A DNA stretch of 64,000 nt from Massilia oculi (GTDB lineage: Bacteria > Pseudomonadota > Gammaproteobacteria > Burkholderiales > Burkholderiaceae_D), in assembly GCF_003143515.1 (NCBI RefSeq), contig NZ_CP029343.1:4588001-4652000 (forward strand). Direction: 5' to 3'. Each line of letters begins with the position of its first letter. Position 1 is the stretch's first letter. Position numbers and translations under genes: made by a program. This document shows positions 43,621 through 54,388 of this stretch, in pieces. Under the pieces are notes generated by a model that saw nothing but the letters and a program-made list of their open reading frames with translations, did not search any database and was not told the DNA's origin.

Positions 43621-44101
43621 ATCCATGGCGCCGGCGCCGCGCCAGCCTTGATGCGCGGCGGCCCTTGGGGCAGGTGCCTGCGCCGGCGCCCATATTCTCG
43701 CACCCGTACGCCTGCGCCCGTATGCCTGCGTCCGTATGCCGGCGTCCATATGCCTGCGCTCGTACGCCGGCGCTCGTACGCCGGCGCCCGTATGCCGGCG
43801 CCCGTATGCCGGCGCCCGTATGCTCACGCCGGATCGCTGGCCTCCAATCCGCCAGCCTGCCAACCTGGCGGCAGTGGACCGCCACCAACCGTGCGGCGCC
43901 GCGACTTGATCTCGTGACAATCAACTTGCCAGGACGGCATTGGCCGATTGCGGTCGCGCTTGTCAGCCTGTCCAGTAAACTGTCGCATGGTCGCCGCACT
44001 GTTATCAGACGTTCCATCGAGCGTCCCGGATTATGAAATCCGGGCGTGAATTTCTGCTGCCGGGCGTCGATACGGGCGTTGCTTCAGGTAAAATCTCCGC
44101 C
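43621..44101. other. Gap with tandem repeats before surE
   Basis: 481 bp without a supported gene. It begins with a GC-rich palindromic part (43625-43640), then the 14-bp tandem array, then a hairpin CCGCCA/TGGCGG (43849-43871). The rest up to the surE ATG shows no clear promoter; TAAACT at 43976-43981 is a possible -10 with no matching -35. Short open frames here follow the repeat and are not convincing. Confidence 0.6.
43701..43826. repeat. 14-bp tandem repeat, nine copies
   Basis: Nine head-to-tail copies of CGCCCGTATGCCGG or close variants. Copies 7 and 8 are identical to it, and copies 5 and 6 are identical to each other (CGCTCGTACGCCGG). The other copies differ at one to four positions. 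There are no spacers, so it is a minisatellite and not a CRISPR array. Confidence 0.95.
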
Positions 44102-44851
44102 ATGCGAATCTTGATCAGTAACGATGACGGTTATCTGGCGCCTGGACTGCAGGCGCTGGCGGACGCGCTCGCGCCGATCGCCGACATCGTCGTCGTCGCA
44201 CCCGACAGCAATCGCTCGGGCGCCTCGAATTCGCTGACCCTGGACCGGCCGCTGTCGGTCTTCAAATCGTCCAACGGCTTCTATTTCACCAATGGCACGC
44301 CGACCGATTGCGTGCACATCGCACTGACCGGCATGTCCGATGCGCCGCCCGATCTGGTGGTTTCCGGCATCAATAACGGCCAGAATATGGGCGACGACAC
44401 CCTGTATTCGGGCACCGTCGCCGCCGCCACCGAAGCTTTCCTGTTCGGCCTGCCGGCAATCGCCTTCTCGCAGGTGCATGGCGGCTGGGCCCATGTCGAT
44501 TCGGCCGCCCGCGTGGCGCGCGACATCGTCGAGCGTTTCGCCGCCGGCGGCTTCGACATGCTGCCCAAGCCTTTCCTGCTGAACGTGAACATCCCGAACC
44601 TGCCGTACGAGGACATCGGCCCGCTGACGCCGACCCGCCTCGGACGCCGGCACCAGGCCGAGCCGGTGATCCGCGCGCAGGATCCGCGCGGCCGCGAGAT
44701 CTTCTGGATCGGCGCCCCCGGCGCCTGCCGCGATGCGGGCGAGGGCACCGACTTCCACGCGACCGCGCAAGGCCGCGTGTCGATCACGCCGCTGCAGATC
44801 GACCTGACCCACAAGACCCAGCTGGCGCTGCTGGCGGGAGGCCTGGCATGA
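44102..44851 (+). CDS. surE: 5'/3'-nucleotidase SurE
   Basis: Nucleoside-monophosphate phosphatase linked to stationary-phase survival. The 249-residue protein has the family N terminus [10 protein letters not shown] (start chosen at 44102) with metal-binding Asp-Asp, [24 protein letters not shown], the [22 protein letters not shown] active-site segment and SWHR-like C-terminal [16 protein letters not shown]. Its TGA overlaps the ATG of pcm (ATGA), a conserved arrangement with pcm-nlpD-rpoS. Confidence 0.95.
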   Translation: MRILISNDDGYLAPGLQALADALAPIADIVVVAPDSNRSGASNSLTLDRPLSVFKSSNGFYFTNGTPTDCVHIALTGMSDAPPDLVVSGINNGQNMGDDTLYSGTVAAATEAFLFGLPAIAFSQVHGGWAHVDSAARVARDIVERFAAGGFDMLPKPFLLNVNIPNLPYEDIGPLTPTRLGRRHQAEPVIRAQDPRGREIFWIGAPGACRDAGEGTDFHATAQGRVSITPLQIDLTHKTQLALLAGGLA

Positions 44852-45702
44852 AGGATGCGCGCCCGAATTTCCCCCTGCCGCTGTCGTCGGTGACGAGCGG
44901 CGTGCGCAAGCCCGGCACCCCGGCGCCGGTGCAGACGCCGCAGACCGCCACCCGCAACGCCACCACCTATACCGGCGCCAGGACGCCGCCGTCCCCGAGC
45001 CCGGCGCCACGCACGCCCAGCTATGTGCAGGTGGCCGGCAGCGCCCCGGCAGCCCAGCGTTCCGACCTGGCGGCGACCGAGGCGGTGCGCCGCGCAATGG
45101 TGGGCCGCGTGGCGCGCCAGGGCGTGAGCGACCCGCAGGTATTGATGGCGATGGAAATCGTGCCGCGCCACCTGTTCATCGAACCGGCCATGTCGGGCCA
45201 GGCGTATGTCGACGCCTCGCTGCCGATCGGCCATAACCAGACGATTTCGCAGCCCTATATCGTCGCCCGCATGATCGAAGCCATGCGTGCCGGCGGCGCG
45301 CTGGGCAAAGTGCTCGAGATCGGCACCGGCTGCGGCTACCAGGCCGCGGTGCTGTCCTTCGTCGCCAAGGACGTGTATTCGATCGAGCGCATCAAGCCTT
45401 TGCACGAGCTCGCCAAGACCAATCTGCGACCGCTGCGGATATCGAACCTGCGTTTGCAGTATGGGGATGGTATGCTAGGCTTGCCGCAGGTCGCGCCTTT
45501 CGATGGCATCATCCTCGCCGCTGCCGGACTCGAGGTGCCCCGGGCCCTGCTCGAGCAGCTGGCCATCGGCGCGCATCTCGTGGCGCCGGTCGGCGCCCAG
45601 GTGCAGCACCTGCACCGTATTACCCGCACCGGCAAATCCGAGTGGACCAGCGAAACGCTGGAAGCGTGCCACTTCGTGCCGCTGCGCCCGGGCACCATCT
45701 AG
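44848..45702 (+). CDS. pcm: Protein-L-isoaspartate O-methyltransferase with N-terminal extension
   Basis: Repairs damaged proteins by methylating L-isoaspartyl residues with S-adenosylmethionine. The 284-residue protein is about 70 residues longer than E. coli Pcm: the first 72 residues are Pro/Thr/Ala-rich and look disordered ([26 protein letters not shown]). The enzyme part starts near [17 protein letters not shown] and has [12 protein letters not shown], the active-site [17 protein letters not shown], and the SAM motif [16 protein letters not shown]. Start overlaps surE by 4 nt. Confidence 0.95.
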   Translation: MKDARPNFPLPLSSVTSGVRKPGTPAPVQTPQTATRNATTYTGARTPPSPSPAPRTPSYVQVAGSAPAAQRSDLAATEAVRRAMVGRVARQGVSDPQVLMAMEIVPRHLFIEPAMSGQAYVDASLPIGHNQTISQPYIVARMIEAMRAGGALGKVLEIGTGCGYQAAVLSFVAKDVYSIERIKPLHELAKTNLRPLRISNLRLQYGDGMLGLPQVAPFDGIILAAAGLEVPRALLEQLAIGAHLVAPVGAQVQHLHRITRTGKSEWTSETLEACHFVPLRPGTI

Positions 45703-45751
45703 AAACCCAAGAGGGGCCGCCAGGCCCGCCGTACGCCGATAAGACAATAGA

Positions 45752-46627
45752 ATGCCAATGACACAAGCACCGCGTTTAGCCCTCCTGACGATCCTCATCG
45801 GCCTCGTGGCCGGTTGTTCCACCACTACCCGCCAGGCGCCGGTCGTCGAGCGCCCCGTTACCGCTGCCCCGGTCCGTCCAGCCCCGACCAAGGTCGAAGA
45901 AACGCCGAAACAGGACGAGCGCGGCATGTACACCGTGCGCAAGGGCGACACCCTGCTGCGCATCGCGCTCGATTTCGGTGAAAACTACCGCGACCTGGTG
46001 GCCTGGAACAACCTGGCCAATCCGGACGACATCAAGGTCGGCCAAGTGCTGCGCGTGAGCCAGCCGGGTGGCGAACGGACCGCCAATGTCCAGACCCAGC
46101 CGGTGCCGATGCCGCCGTCGGCCAGCGTGCCGCGCAAGACCGAGCCGCGCGCCGACAAGACCCCTTACAACGAAGGCAAGGTGGCCACCACCACGCCGCC
46201 GGCCACCACGCAGCCTGCCACGCCCGCGGCACCCGCCGTCCCGGCTGCCGGCGACGAAGCACGCCTGAGCTGGATGTGGCCGTCGGAAGGGCGCGTCATC
46301 GCCACCTTCGACGATGGCCGCAACAAGGGCATCGACATCGCCGGCAAGATGGGCCAGCCAGTCGTCGCCGCCGGTTCGGGCAAGGTAATGTATGCTGGCA
46401 GCGGCATCCGCGGTTATGGTAATCTCGTCATCGTCAAGCACAGCAACAGCCTGTTGTCCGCCTATGCCCACAACCGCAAGATCGTGGTCAAGGAGGGCGA
46501 CAACGTCAGCCGTGGCCAGGTGATCGCCGAGATGGGCGACTCCGATGCCGATGCGGTCAAGTTGCACTTCGAGATTCGTCAGCAGGGCAAGCCGGTCGAC
46601 CCGACGAGGTTCTTGCCCGTTCGTTAG
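45752..46627 (+). CDS. nlpD: NlpD-type LysM/M23 lipoprotein, amidase activator
   Basis: Outer-membrane lipoprotein of 291 residues that in E. coli activates the cell-wall amidase AmiC during division. Lipobox LVAGC lies near residue 22. A LysM domain covers about 60-104 ([29 protein letters not shown]). After a Pro/Thr-rich linker the C-terminal LytM domain has [24 protein letters not shown] and ends [22 protein letters not shown] (in part). The zinc-binding His of active endopeptidases is absent (KGID instead of H-x-x-x-D), as in NlpD, so it is a regulator, not an enzyme. Confidence 0.94.
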   Translation: MPMTQAPRLALLTILIGLVAGCSTTTRQAPVVERPVTAAPVRPAPTKVEETPKQDERGMYTVRKGDTLLRIALDFGENYRDLVAWNNLANPDDIKVGQVLRVSQPGGERTANVQTQPVPMPPSASVPRKTEPRADKTPYNEGKVATTTPPATTQPATPAAPAVPAAGDEARLSWMWPSEGRVIATFDDGRNKGIDIAGKMGQPVVAAGSGKVMYAGSGIRGYGNLVIVKHSNSLLSAYAHNRKIVVKEGDNVSRGQVIAEMGDSDADAVKLHFEIRQQGKPVDPTRFLPVR

Positions 46628-46634
46628 GAACGGT

Positions 46635-47657
46635 ATGACGCAGCCGCCGCACTCGCTGGACCAGGACGATAGGGACGAGTTTCCGGATGAGCCGGAAAGC
46701 GAGCGCGTGCATGCTGATGACGATATCGACCGTGCAGACGGCGCGGCGGCCGAGGAAGGCATCGCGCGCCACGCCAGCGCCGACACGGTCGACGAGCTGC
46801 GCAAGGTCTTGCAGGCCGAGCTCGCAACCGATACCACCCAGCACTACCTGAACCAGATCGGCGCCAGGCCGCTCCTCACGGCCGGCGAGGAAGTCCACTA
46901 CGCCACCCAGGCCAAGGCCGGCGACTTCGGCGCGCGCCAGAAGATGATCGAGCATAACCTGCGCCTGGTCGTCTCGATCGCCAAGCACTACATCAACCGC
47001 GGGGTGGTCCTGCTCGACCTGATCGAAGAGGGCAATATCGGCCTGATGCGCGCCATCGACAAGTTCGAGCCCGAGCGCGGCTTTCGCTTCTCGACCTATG
47101 CCACCTGGTGGATCCGCCAGAGCATCGAGCGCGCCATCATGAACCAGGCCCGCACCGTACGCCTGCCGGTGCACATGGTGCGCGAGCTCAACGGCGTGCT
47201 ACGCGCCAAATACCACCTCGAGGCCCAGAAGCACGACGGCAAGGAAGCCTCGAGCGAGGACATCGCCAGCCTGGTCGGCCGTCCGGTGGAGGAAGTGCAG
47301 GACATACTGACCTTGTCCGAGCACGCGACCTCGCTCGATGCGCCGCTCGACAATGATCCGCAATCGAGCCTGATGGACATGCTGCCCGACGACGGCGACG
47401 GCAGCCCCGACGCTCACGCCGAGCAGCAGGAGGTAGCGCTGCTGGTGCGCGACTGGCTGACCCGGCTGCCCGACAAGCAGCGCCTGGTCGTCACCCGCCG
47501 TTTCGGCCTCGACAACGACGATCCGGCCACCCTGGAAACCCTGGCCGAAGAGATGGGCGTGACGCGCGAGCGGGTACGCCAGATCCAGCAGGAAGCGCTG
47601 GTCAAGCTCAAGCGCGCGATGGCGGCGCGCGGCGTGGTGCGCGACTCCTTGTTGTAA
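46635..47657 (+). CDS. rpoS: RNA polymerase sigma factor RpoS
   Basis: Stationary-phase and general-stress sigma factor, 340 residues. Start ATG 46635 lies 7 nt after the nlpD stop; the longer frame is a shadow of nlpD. Acidic N terminus, then region 1.2 ([18 protein letters not shown]), region 2 with [35 protein letters not shown] and [18 protein letters not shown], region 3, and region 4 with [19 protein letters not shown] for -35 contact. In E. coli the main rpoS promoter is within nlpD and the message depends on Hfq, which is also coded in this window; whether that holds here is unknown. Confidence 0.96.
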   Translation: MTQPPHSLDQDDRDEFPDEPESERVHADDDIDRADGAAAEEGIARHASADTVDELRKVLQAELATDTTQHYLNQIGARPLLTAGEEVHYATQAKAGDFGARQKMIEHNLRLVVSIAKHYINRGVVLLDLIEEGNIGLMRAIDKFEPERGFRFSTYATWWIRQSIERAIMNQARTVRLPVHMVRELNGVLRAKYHLEAQKHDGKEASSEDIASLVGRPVEEVQDILTLSEHATSLDAPLDNDPQSSLMDMLPDDGDGSPDAHAEQQEVALLVRDWLTRLPDKQRLVVTRRFGLDNDDPATLETLAEEMGVTRERVRQIQQEALVKLKRAMAARGVVRDSLL

Positions 47658-47804
47658 CGACAATCCCGCCGGTAGCGTCCACTTCGATTCCTTGCTATCA
47701 TGCCCGCCGGGCCGTTTCGGCCATTTTTTCTTTTTGCGCGGCCGTTGAAGCATGCGCCGCCGGCCAGGGCCAGCTCCCTGCCTTCACCCCACTTTCTCAT
47801 CACC

Positions 47805-49217
47805 ATGCAAGAAATCTTCATCGACATCAAATCCCTCGACATGGACGGCCGCGGCGTGGGCCACCTCGAGAACGAGGACGGCTCGCCAGGCAAGGTGATC
47901 TTCGTCGAAGGCGCGCTGCCGGGCGAACGCGTCAGCTTCGAGACGACGCGCAAGAAAAAGAATTGGGAAGCGGGCCGCATGTTCACCCTGCAGCGCGCCT
48001 CGTCGATGCGGGTCGAGCCGAAGTGCCAGCATTTCGGCTACTGCGGCGGCTGCTCGATGCAGCACCTGGAGCCGGGCGCGCAGGTGGCCATGAAGGGCCG
48101 CGTGCTGGAAGATAACCTGTGGCACCTCGGCAAAGTGAAGGCCGAGATGATCATGCGCCCGATGTATGGCCCGACCTGGGACTATCGCTACCGCGCGCGC
48201 CTGTCGGTGCGCCACGTGGCGAAGAAAGGTGGCGTCCTGGTGGGCTTCCACGAGCGCGCCTCGTCCTACGTGGCCGACATCACCACCTGCGAGATCCTGC
48301 CGGACCACGTCGCGCGCTTGCTGGTGCCGCTGCGCGAGCTGGTCGGCGGCCTGTCGATCTACAACCAGATGCCGCAGATCGAGGTGGCGATCGGCGAAGA
48401 GACGACGGTACTGGTGCTGCGCATCATGGCGCCGCTCTCCGCTGCCGACGAGACCCTGGTGAAAGCCTTCGCCGACCAGTGGGGCATCCAGTGGTGGCTG
48501 CAGCCGAAGGGTCCGGACACCGCCTATCCGTTCTACCCCTTGGGCAAGGAGCTGTACTACACGCTGCCCGAGTTCGGCATCCGCATGCCGTTCAAGCCGA
48601 CCGACTTCACCCAGGTGAACCACCACATCAACCGCGTGCTGGTGTCGAAGGCCCTGCGCCTGCTGGAAGTGCAGAAAGACGACCGCGTGGCGGACCTGTT
48701 CTGCGGCCTGGGCAATTTCACCCTGCCGCTGGCAACCCAGGCGCGCGAGGTGGTCGGCATCGAGGGCAGCACGGCGCTTACCACGCGCGCGCTGGACAAT
48801 GCGAAGGCGAACGGACTGGCCGGGAAGACTTCGTTCTCGACCCGCAACCTGTTCGAAGTCACCAGGGACGACCTGGTGGCGCTGGGCAAGTTCGATCGCA
48901 TGCTGATCGACCCGCCGCGCGACGGCGCCATGGTGCTGGCGCTGGCGCTGGCCGAACTGCGCCAGACCCACGAAGACCTGATGCCACAGCGCATCGTCTA
49001 CGTCTCCTGCAGCCCGTCGACGCTGGCGCGCGATGCCGGCATCCTGGTGCACAAGGCGGGCTATGTGATGAAGAAGGCAGGCGTGGTGAACATGTTCCCG
49101 CACACCTCCCACGTCGAGTCGATCGGCGTGTTCGAGCTGGGCGCCAAGCCCGTGCCGGCATCCGATGGCGCCGCCTATGTGCCAGCCGACGTGCCGGCCT
49201 CGGACGCGGCGGCCTGA
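47805..49217 (+). CDS. rlmD: 23S rRNA (uracil-1939-C5)-methyltransferase
   Basis: Makes m5U1939 in 23S rRNA. The 470-residue protein has a TRAM-like start (IFIDIKSLDMDGRGVGH), then the [4Fe-4S] pattern CQHFGYCGGCSMQHL with the fourth Cys in ITTCEILPD, the SAM-binding VADLFCGLGNFTLPLA and DPPRDGA, and the catalytic Cys in VSCSPSTLARD. ATG 47805 is used; the longer frame upstream has no family match. The C terminus has a short Ala/Asp-rich extension. The next gene starts right after its TGA. Confidence 0.93.
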   Translation: MQEIFIDIKSLDMDGRGVGHLENEDGSPGKVIFVEGALPGERVSFETTRKKKNWEAGRMFTLQRASSMRVEPKCQHFGYCGGCSMQHLEPGAQVAMKGRVLEDNLWHLGKVKAEMIMRPMYGPTWDYRYRARLSVRHVAKKGGVLVGFHERASSYVADITTCEILPDHVARLLVPLRELVGGLSIYNQMPQIEVAIGEETTVLVLRIMAPLSAADETLVKAFADQWGIQWWLQPKGPDTAYPFYPLGKELYYTLPEFGIRMPFKPTDFTQVNHHINRVLVSKALRLLEVQKDDRVADLFCGLGNFTLPLATQAREVVGIEGSTALTTRALDNAKANGLAGKTSFSTRNLFEVTRDDLVALGKFDRMLIDPPRDGAMVLALALAELRQTHEDLMPQRIVYVSCSPSTLARDAGILVHKAGYVMKKAGVVNMFPHTSHVESIGVFELGAKPVPASDGAAYVPADVPASDAAA

Positions 49218-50810
49218 GTGAAGAAGCCCGGTCGCCACGCGGCAGCCCTGCTGGCTGCCGCCGTCGCGACCGGGATGGTCGCCAGCCTGGTGCAAACCCA
49301 GGTCAATCTCGGCGAACTCACCGCGCTCGGCGCGTCGATTCCGCCGTCGCTGCGGGCCTGGACCACGCTGCAAGACCTGGCGGGCTTCGGCCCGGTGATG
49401 ATCGGGATCTCCTTCGCGGCGCTGCTGCCCGCCATGCTGGCCGCGCACGCGATCGGACGCGCGGCCGGGCCGGCGCGCCGCGCGCCGCTGTTCGCCGCGG
49501 CCGCCGTCGCCGGCCTGTGGGCGGCATTCTGGCTGATGCTCAACGTCATTCCCATGCCGGCGATCGCCGCGACCCGCGGTGGGATCGAGCACGCGCTGAT
49601 GGCCATGAGCGGGATTGCCGGCGGCCTGGTCTATGCCCGCATGACCTCGCCGTCGCGACAAGCTGAACAGTCACGGCGCCAGGTGCTGGCGGCGGCGCTG
49701 ATGGTCCTGGCTCCGGCGGCGCTTTTCCTCATCACCTCTCCCGGCGCGGCCGACAAGCTCGATGCGGTCGATCCCGCCACGTACCGGATCGAGACCGTGG
49801 CGAAGGGACTCGATCGGCCATGGGCGCTGGCCTTCCTGCCGGATGGTCGCCTGCTCGTCACCGAGATGGCAGGGCGCCTGCTGGTCATCGGCACGGATGG
49901 CGCGAAGACGCCGATCGCCAGCGGCGGCCTGCCGCCCGTGTTCCAGCGCGGCGGCACCATCGGCCTGATGGACGTCGCGATCGACCCCGCATTCGCGCGC
50001 AATGGCTTGCTGTACCTGACGATGGGCCATGGCGAGGAGGGCGCCAATGGCACGCGCCTGGTGCGCGCCAGGCTGGAGAATGACCGGCTGGAGGACGTCC
50101 GCGTGCTGTTCAGCTCCACGCCGAAGCCGCGCGCCGGCAATAACGGCGGCCGCATCGCTTTCCTGCTAGACGAGACGCTGGTGCTGACGGTCGGCGACGG
50201 CAACTGGCGCCGCGAAGAGGCGCAGAACGTCGCCAACCACCTCGGCACCGTCGTCCGGCTCGACCGCGACGGCAAGGCGCCGCCCGACAATCCCTTCGTC
50301 AAGCGTCCCGGCGCCGCGCCCGAGGTCTACAGCCTCGGCCACCGCAACCCGCAGGGCATCGCCGTCGATCCGGTCACGGGCGAGCTGCTGCTTACCGAGC
50401 ACGGCGCGCGCGGCGGCGACGAGATCAACCGCATCGTGGCAGGCAAGAACTTTGGCTGGCCGCTCGTCACGGCCGGCATCGATTATCCGTTCGGCCGCGT
50501 GACGCCATTCAGCCGCCTGGCCGGCTTCGAAGCGCCGCTGCTGGAATGGACGCCGTCGATCGCACCGGCCGGACTGGCGGTCTACCGCGGCGACGGGTTC
50601 CCCGATTGGCGTGGCGACCTGCTGGTGCCGGCACTGCGCGGCCGCGCCCTGCACCGCGTCGTACGCGATGGCGGCAGGATCGTCGGCCAGCAGACGCTGC
50701 TGGCAGAACTGAATCAGCGCATGCGCGACGTCAAGTCCGGCCCGGACGGCGCGATCTATGTCCTTACGGATGGTGTCGACGCCAGCCTGCTGCGTTTGAC
50801 GCGCCCATGA
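49218..50810 (+). CDS. PQQ-dependent sugar dehydrogenase with N-terminal membrane domain
   Basis: A 530-residue protein starting at a GTG that directly follows the rlmD stop. Residues about 1-165 contain four or five hydrophobic helices (for example SLRAWTTLQDLAGFGPVMIGISF to LLPAMLAA and AAVAGLWAAFWLML in parts). From about residue 183 it is a six-bladed soluble glucose dehydrogenase/YliI-type propeller: ETVAKGLDRPWALAFLPDG, GLMDVAIDPAFARNGLLYL, YSLGHRNPQGIAVDP and TEHGARGGDEINRI, which hold the PQQ/active-site region. Likely it oxidises a sugar on the periplasmic side and sends electrons into the membrane (inference). Confidence 0.85.
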   Translation: MKKPGRHAAALLAAAVATGMVASLVQTQVNLGELTALGASIPPSLRAWTTLQDLAGFGPVMIGISFAALLPAMLAAHAIGRAAGPARRAPLFAAAAVAGLWAAFWLMLNVIPMPAIAATRGGIEHALMAMSGIAGGLVYARMTSPSRQAEQSRRQVLAAALMVLAPAALFLITSPGAADKLDAVDPATYRIETVAKGLDRPWALAFLPDGRLLVTEMAGRLLVIGTDGAKTPIASGGLPPVFQRGGTIGLMDVAIDPAFARNGLLYLTMGHGEEGANGTRLVRARLENDRLEDVRVLFSSTPKPRAGNNGGRIAFLLDETLVLTVGDGNWRREEAQNVANHLGTVVRLDRDGKAPPDNPFVKRPGAAPEVYSLGHRNPQGIAVDPVTGELLLTEHGARGGDEINRIVAGKNFGWPLVTAGIDYPFGRVTPFSRLAGFEAPLLEWTPSIAPAGLAVYRGDGFPDWRGDLLVPALRGRALHRVVRDGGRIVGQQTLLAELNQRMRDVKSGPDGAIYVLTDGVDASLLRLTRP

Positions 50811-50812
50811 AA

Positions 50813-50834
50813 AAACCGGCCCGCAGGCCGGTTT
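50813..50834. terminator. Bidirectional terminator
   Basis: Stem AAACCGGCC/GGCCGGTTT (9 bp) with loop CGCA, flanked by a run of A on the left and TTTCTT on the right. It lies between the convergent sugar dehydrogenase and Bax-inhibitor-type genes and should work for both. Confidence 0.88.
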
Positions 50835-50856
50835 CTTGTCGAGAAGCAGCGATCGA

Positions 50857-51543
50857 TCAGTCGTCGCCGCCCACGATGCCCAGCAGGCGCAGCAGGCTGC
50901 TGAAGATGTTGAACACGTTCAGGTAGATCGACAGGGTGGCGGTGACGTAGTTGGTCTCGCCGCCGTTGACGATGCGGTGCACGTCATACAGGATGAAGGC
51001 CGAGAAGATACCGATCGCCAGGACCGAGATCACGATCGACAGCACCGACATCTGCAGGAAGATGTTGGCGACGACCGCCAGCAGCAGGACGACGACGCCG
51101 GCCATCAGCCAGCTGCCCATGCCCGAGAAGTCGCGCTTGGTGGTGGTGGCGATGCTGGCCATCACGGCGAACACGACGGCGGTGCCGCCGAAGGCGGTCA
51201 TGATCAGGCTGGCGCCGTTCGAGTAATTGAGCGTGTGGGTCAGCAGCGGGGCCAGCATCATGCCCATGAAGAAGGTGAAACCGAGCAGCAGGGCGACGCC
51301 CAGGCCGGAATCCTTGTTCTTCTCGATGGCCCACATGAAGCCGAAGGCGACCGCGAGGAAGATCACGAAACCCATGATGCCGGTGAAGGCGATGCCCAGG
51401 GACATGCCGGCGACCGCGCCAAGCACGGTCGGGATCATCGACAGCGCCAGCAGCCAATACGTGTTGCGTAACACTTTGTTACGCGTGGCCTGACCACCTT
51501 TGCTCAGGTCGATGGTACTTTGCTGTTGGGTACTAGGGTACAT
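50857..51543 (-). CDS. Bax inhibitor-1/YccA family membrane protein
   Basis: A 228-residue integral membrane protein with seven hydrophobic helices from about residue 28 onward, e.g. YWLLALSMIPTVLGAVAG, FMWAIEKNKDSG loop, FMGMMLAPLLTHTLN, and ending in the family segment SAFILYDVHRIVNGGETNYVTATLSIYLN (in parts), with the DxxxI and YLN pattern of BI-1 proteins. Members act as pH-gated calcium leak channels or FtsH modulators. ATG 51543 is chosen because GGAGG lies just upstream on the minus strand. Single gene. Confidence 0.9.
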   Translation of the reverse strand: MYPSTQQQSTIDLSKGGQATRNKVLRNTYWLLALSMIPTVLGAVAGMSLGIAFTGIMGFVIFLAVAFGFMWAIEKNKDSGLGVALLLGFTFFMGMMLAPLLTHTLNYSNGASLIMTAFGGTAVVFAVMASIATTTKRDFSGMGSWLMAGVVVLLLAVVANIFLQMSVLSIVISVLAIGIFSAFILYDVHRIVNGGETNYVTATLSIYLNVFNIFSSLLRLLGIVGGDD

Positions 51544-51798
51544 ATAGTGCCTCCGGTTAAATAAATGGTACGTGCGCGTGTTACGCAAGGTCCGTCATCT
51601 TGATCATATCGCATCATTCTTAACGGAAGATGAAGAAAGGATCATTGGACGGACTTTTGCCGCCACTGTAACACCATGCTTGCCGCTACCGCAATATCGG
51701 ATATCTGGGGCAGGTATGGTAAAATTAAAGGTTGATTGAGTCCTAAAGTTCAAACGAATTTCTCAGTTCAAAACCTTACTTTTATTGGAGTTTTTCTC

Positions 51799-52224
51799 AT
51801 GGCAATCGAACGCACCCTGTCCATCATCAAGCCTGACGCAGTTGCAAAAAACGTGATCGGCAAAATCTACAGCCGTTTCGAAGAAGCCGGCCTGAAGATC
51901 GTGGCTGCCCGCATGGTGCAACTGTCGCGCGCTGAAGCCGAAGGCTTCTACGCAGTGCACGCTGCGCGTCCGTTCTTCAAGGACCTGGTCGACTTCATGA
52001 TCTCGGGTCCGGTGATGATCCAGGTGCTGGAAGGCGAAGGCGCGATCCTGAAAAACCGCGACCTGATGGGCGCTACCGATCCGAAGAAAGCCGACGCCGG
52101 CACCATCCGCGCCGACTTCGCCGACTCGATCGACGCCAACGCCGTTCACGGTTCGGACGCTGCCGAAACCGCCGCTGTGGAAATCGCTTACTACTTCCCG
52201 GCGCTGAACGTCTACTCGCGTTAA
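51799..52224 (+). CDS. ndk: Nucleoside diphosphate kinase
   Basis: Balances nucleoside triphosphate pools by transferring phosphate through a histidine. The 141-residue protein has [15 protein letters not shown], the substrate-binding [17 protein letters not shown] and the active histidine in the [13 protein letters not shown] motif. Size is canonical. ATTGGAG sits just upstream of ATG 51799. The 255-bp region before it contains TAAAAT at 51720-51725 as a possible -10. A stem-loop follows the gene. Confidence 0.96.
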   Translation: MAIERTLSIIKPDAVAKNVIGKIYSRFEEAGLKIVAARMVQLSRAEAEGFYAVHAARPFFKDLVDFMISGPVMIQVLEGEGAILKNRDLMGATDPKKADAGTIRADFADSIDANAVHGSDAAETAAVEIAYYFPALNVYSR

Positions 52225-52280
52225 TTAGTAAGGGGGAGCGCAGTCCGGGCGTTCCCCGGATCGATTCCCCCGGACTAATT
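52222..52280 (+). other. Stem-loop between ndk and rlmN
   Basis: Outer arms AATTAGT (52222-52228) and ACTAATT (52274-52280), then GGGGGA (52231-52236) with TCCCCC (52266-52271), and an inner TCCGG/CCGGA. It begins at the ndk stop. The short T content after it makes it a poor classical terminator, but it could protect the ndk 3' end or end transcription weakly. Confidence 0.6.
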
Positions 52281-52289
52281 TAAATGAGT

Positions 52290-52329
52290 AACCTGCTCGC
52301 CTGCGCCCGCGGGGCGATGCGAGCAGGTT
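52290..52329 (+). promoter_or_regulatory. Strong hairpin in the rlmN leader
   Basis: Perfect 11-bp arms AACCTGCTCGC (52290-52300) and GCGAGCAGGTT (52319-52329), extended by CGCCC/GGGCG inside. It ends 19 nt before the rlmN ATG and is not followed by T, so it is more likely a regulatory or stabilising element than a terminator. Confidence 0.65.
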
Positions 52330-52348
52330 CGGAATATAGGAATACACC

Positions 52349-53517
<1,169 letters not shown>

Positions 53518-53518
<1 letters not shown>

Positions 53519-54339
53519 TGAAATTCGCCGCCGGCTGGCTCGCATTCGCATCGACCCTGTCCCTCGCTGTGCTGGCCGGTTGCGCCGGCACGGGGTCGGG
53601 CGGCGCGGCGACCGCGCGCGACGGCGAACTCAGGACCGCCTCGGACCAGACCGCGCTGGAAAAGCGCGCCTCGATCCGGGTGCAGCTGGCGGTCGGCTAC
53701 TACCAGGAGGGCAAGCACGAGATCGCCCTCGACGAAGTCAAGCAGGCGCTGGCGGCCGATCCGAACTACGCCGACGCCTACGGCCTGCGGGCCCTGATCT
53801 ATACCTCGATGGGGCAGTTCCCGCTGGCCGACGAGAACCATCGCCACGCGTTGCAACTCGAACCGGGTAATCCCGAATTCGCGAACAACTACGGCACCTT
53901 CCTGTGCCAGTCGGTGAACAAGCCAGTCGAGGCCTTGCGTTATTTCGATGCCGCGCTCAAGAATCCCGCCTATCAGACGCCGCTTTCCGCGCTGATCAAT
54001 GCGGGTGCGTGCAGCATCAAGAACGGGAATATCGACGGGGCCGAGCGCTACCTGCTCGAGGCCCTGCGCTTGAACCCGTCGCTGCCGGCCGTGAATGCCG
54101 GCCTGGCGCGGGTGTACTACGAGCGGCGCGACATGCAGCGCGCCGGTTTTTTCGTGAATCGCCTGATCGAGACGGCAAGCATCGAGACTCTGCCGGCCGA
54201 TGCGCTCTGGCTCGCGCTGCGCGTACAGCGCAAGCTGGGCGACCGGACCCACGAGGCGACGCTTGCGGCCCAGCTGCGGCGGCGTTTCCCCGGTTCGCCC
54301 GAATACGCGGCGTTCGAGCGCGGCGCTTTCGACGAGTAA
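53518..54339 (+). CDS. pilW: Type IV pilus biogenesis/stability protein PilW
   Basis: Outer-membrane lipoprotein pilotin for the type IV pilus secretin (also called PilF). The 273-residue protein has a lipobox VLAGC near residue 21 and about six TPR motifs: IRVQLAVGYYQEGKHEIAL, DAYGLRALIYTSMGQFPLA, FANNYGTFLCQSVNKPVEAL and later units. Gene order rlmN-pilW is widely conserved. Start shares one base with the rlmN stop. Other pilus genes are not in the window. Confidence 0.92.
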
Positions 54340-54388
54340 GCCCAAAAACAAGCTCAACTAGAAGCTCACACGGACAAGGACGAGGACA

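Noticed and set aside
43701..43826. CRISPR array
   Set aside because: Units are 14 bp and directly adjacent with no unique spacers; no cas genes are near.
46635..47657. RpoD/RpoH instead of RpoS
   Set aside because: The length of 340, region 2 sequence and location directly after nlpD fit RpoS; RpoD would be much longer and RpoH has a different region 2.4 and context.
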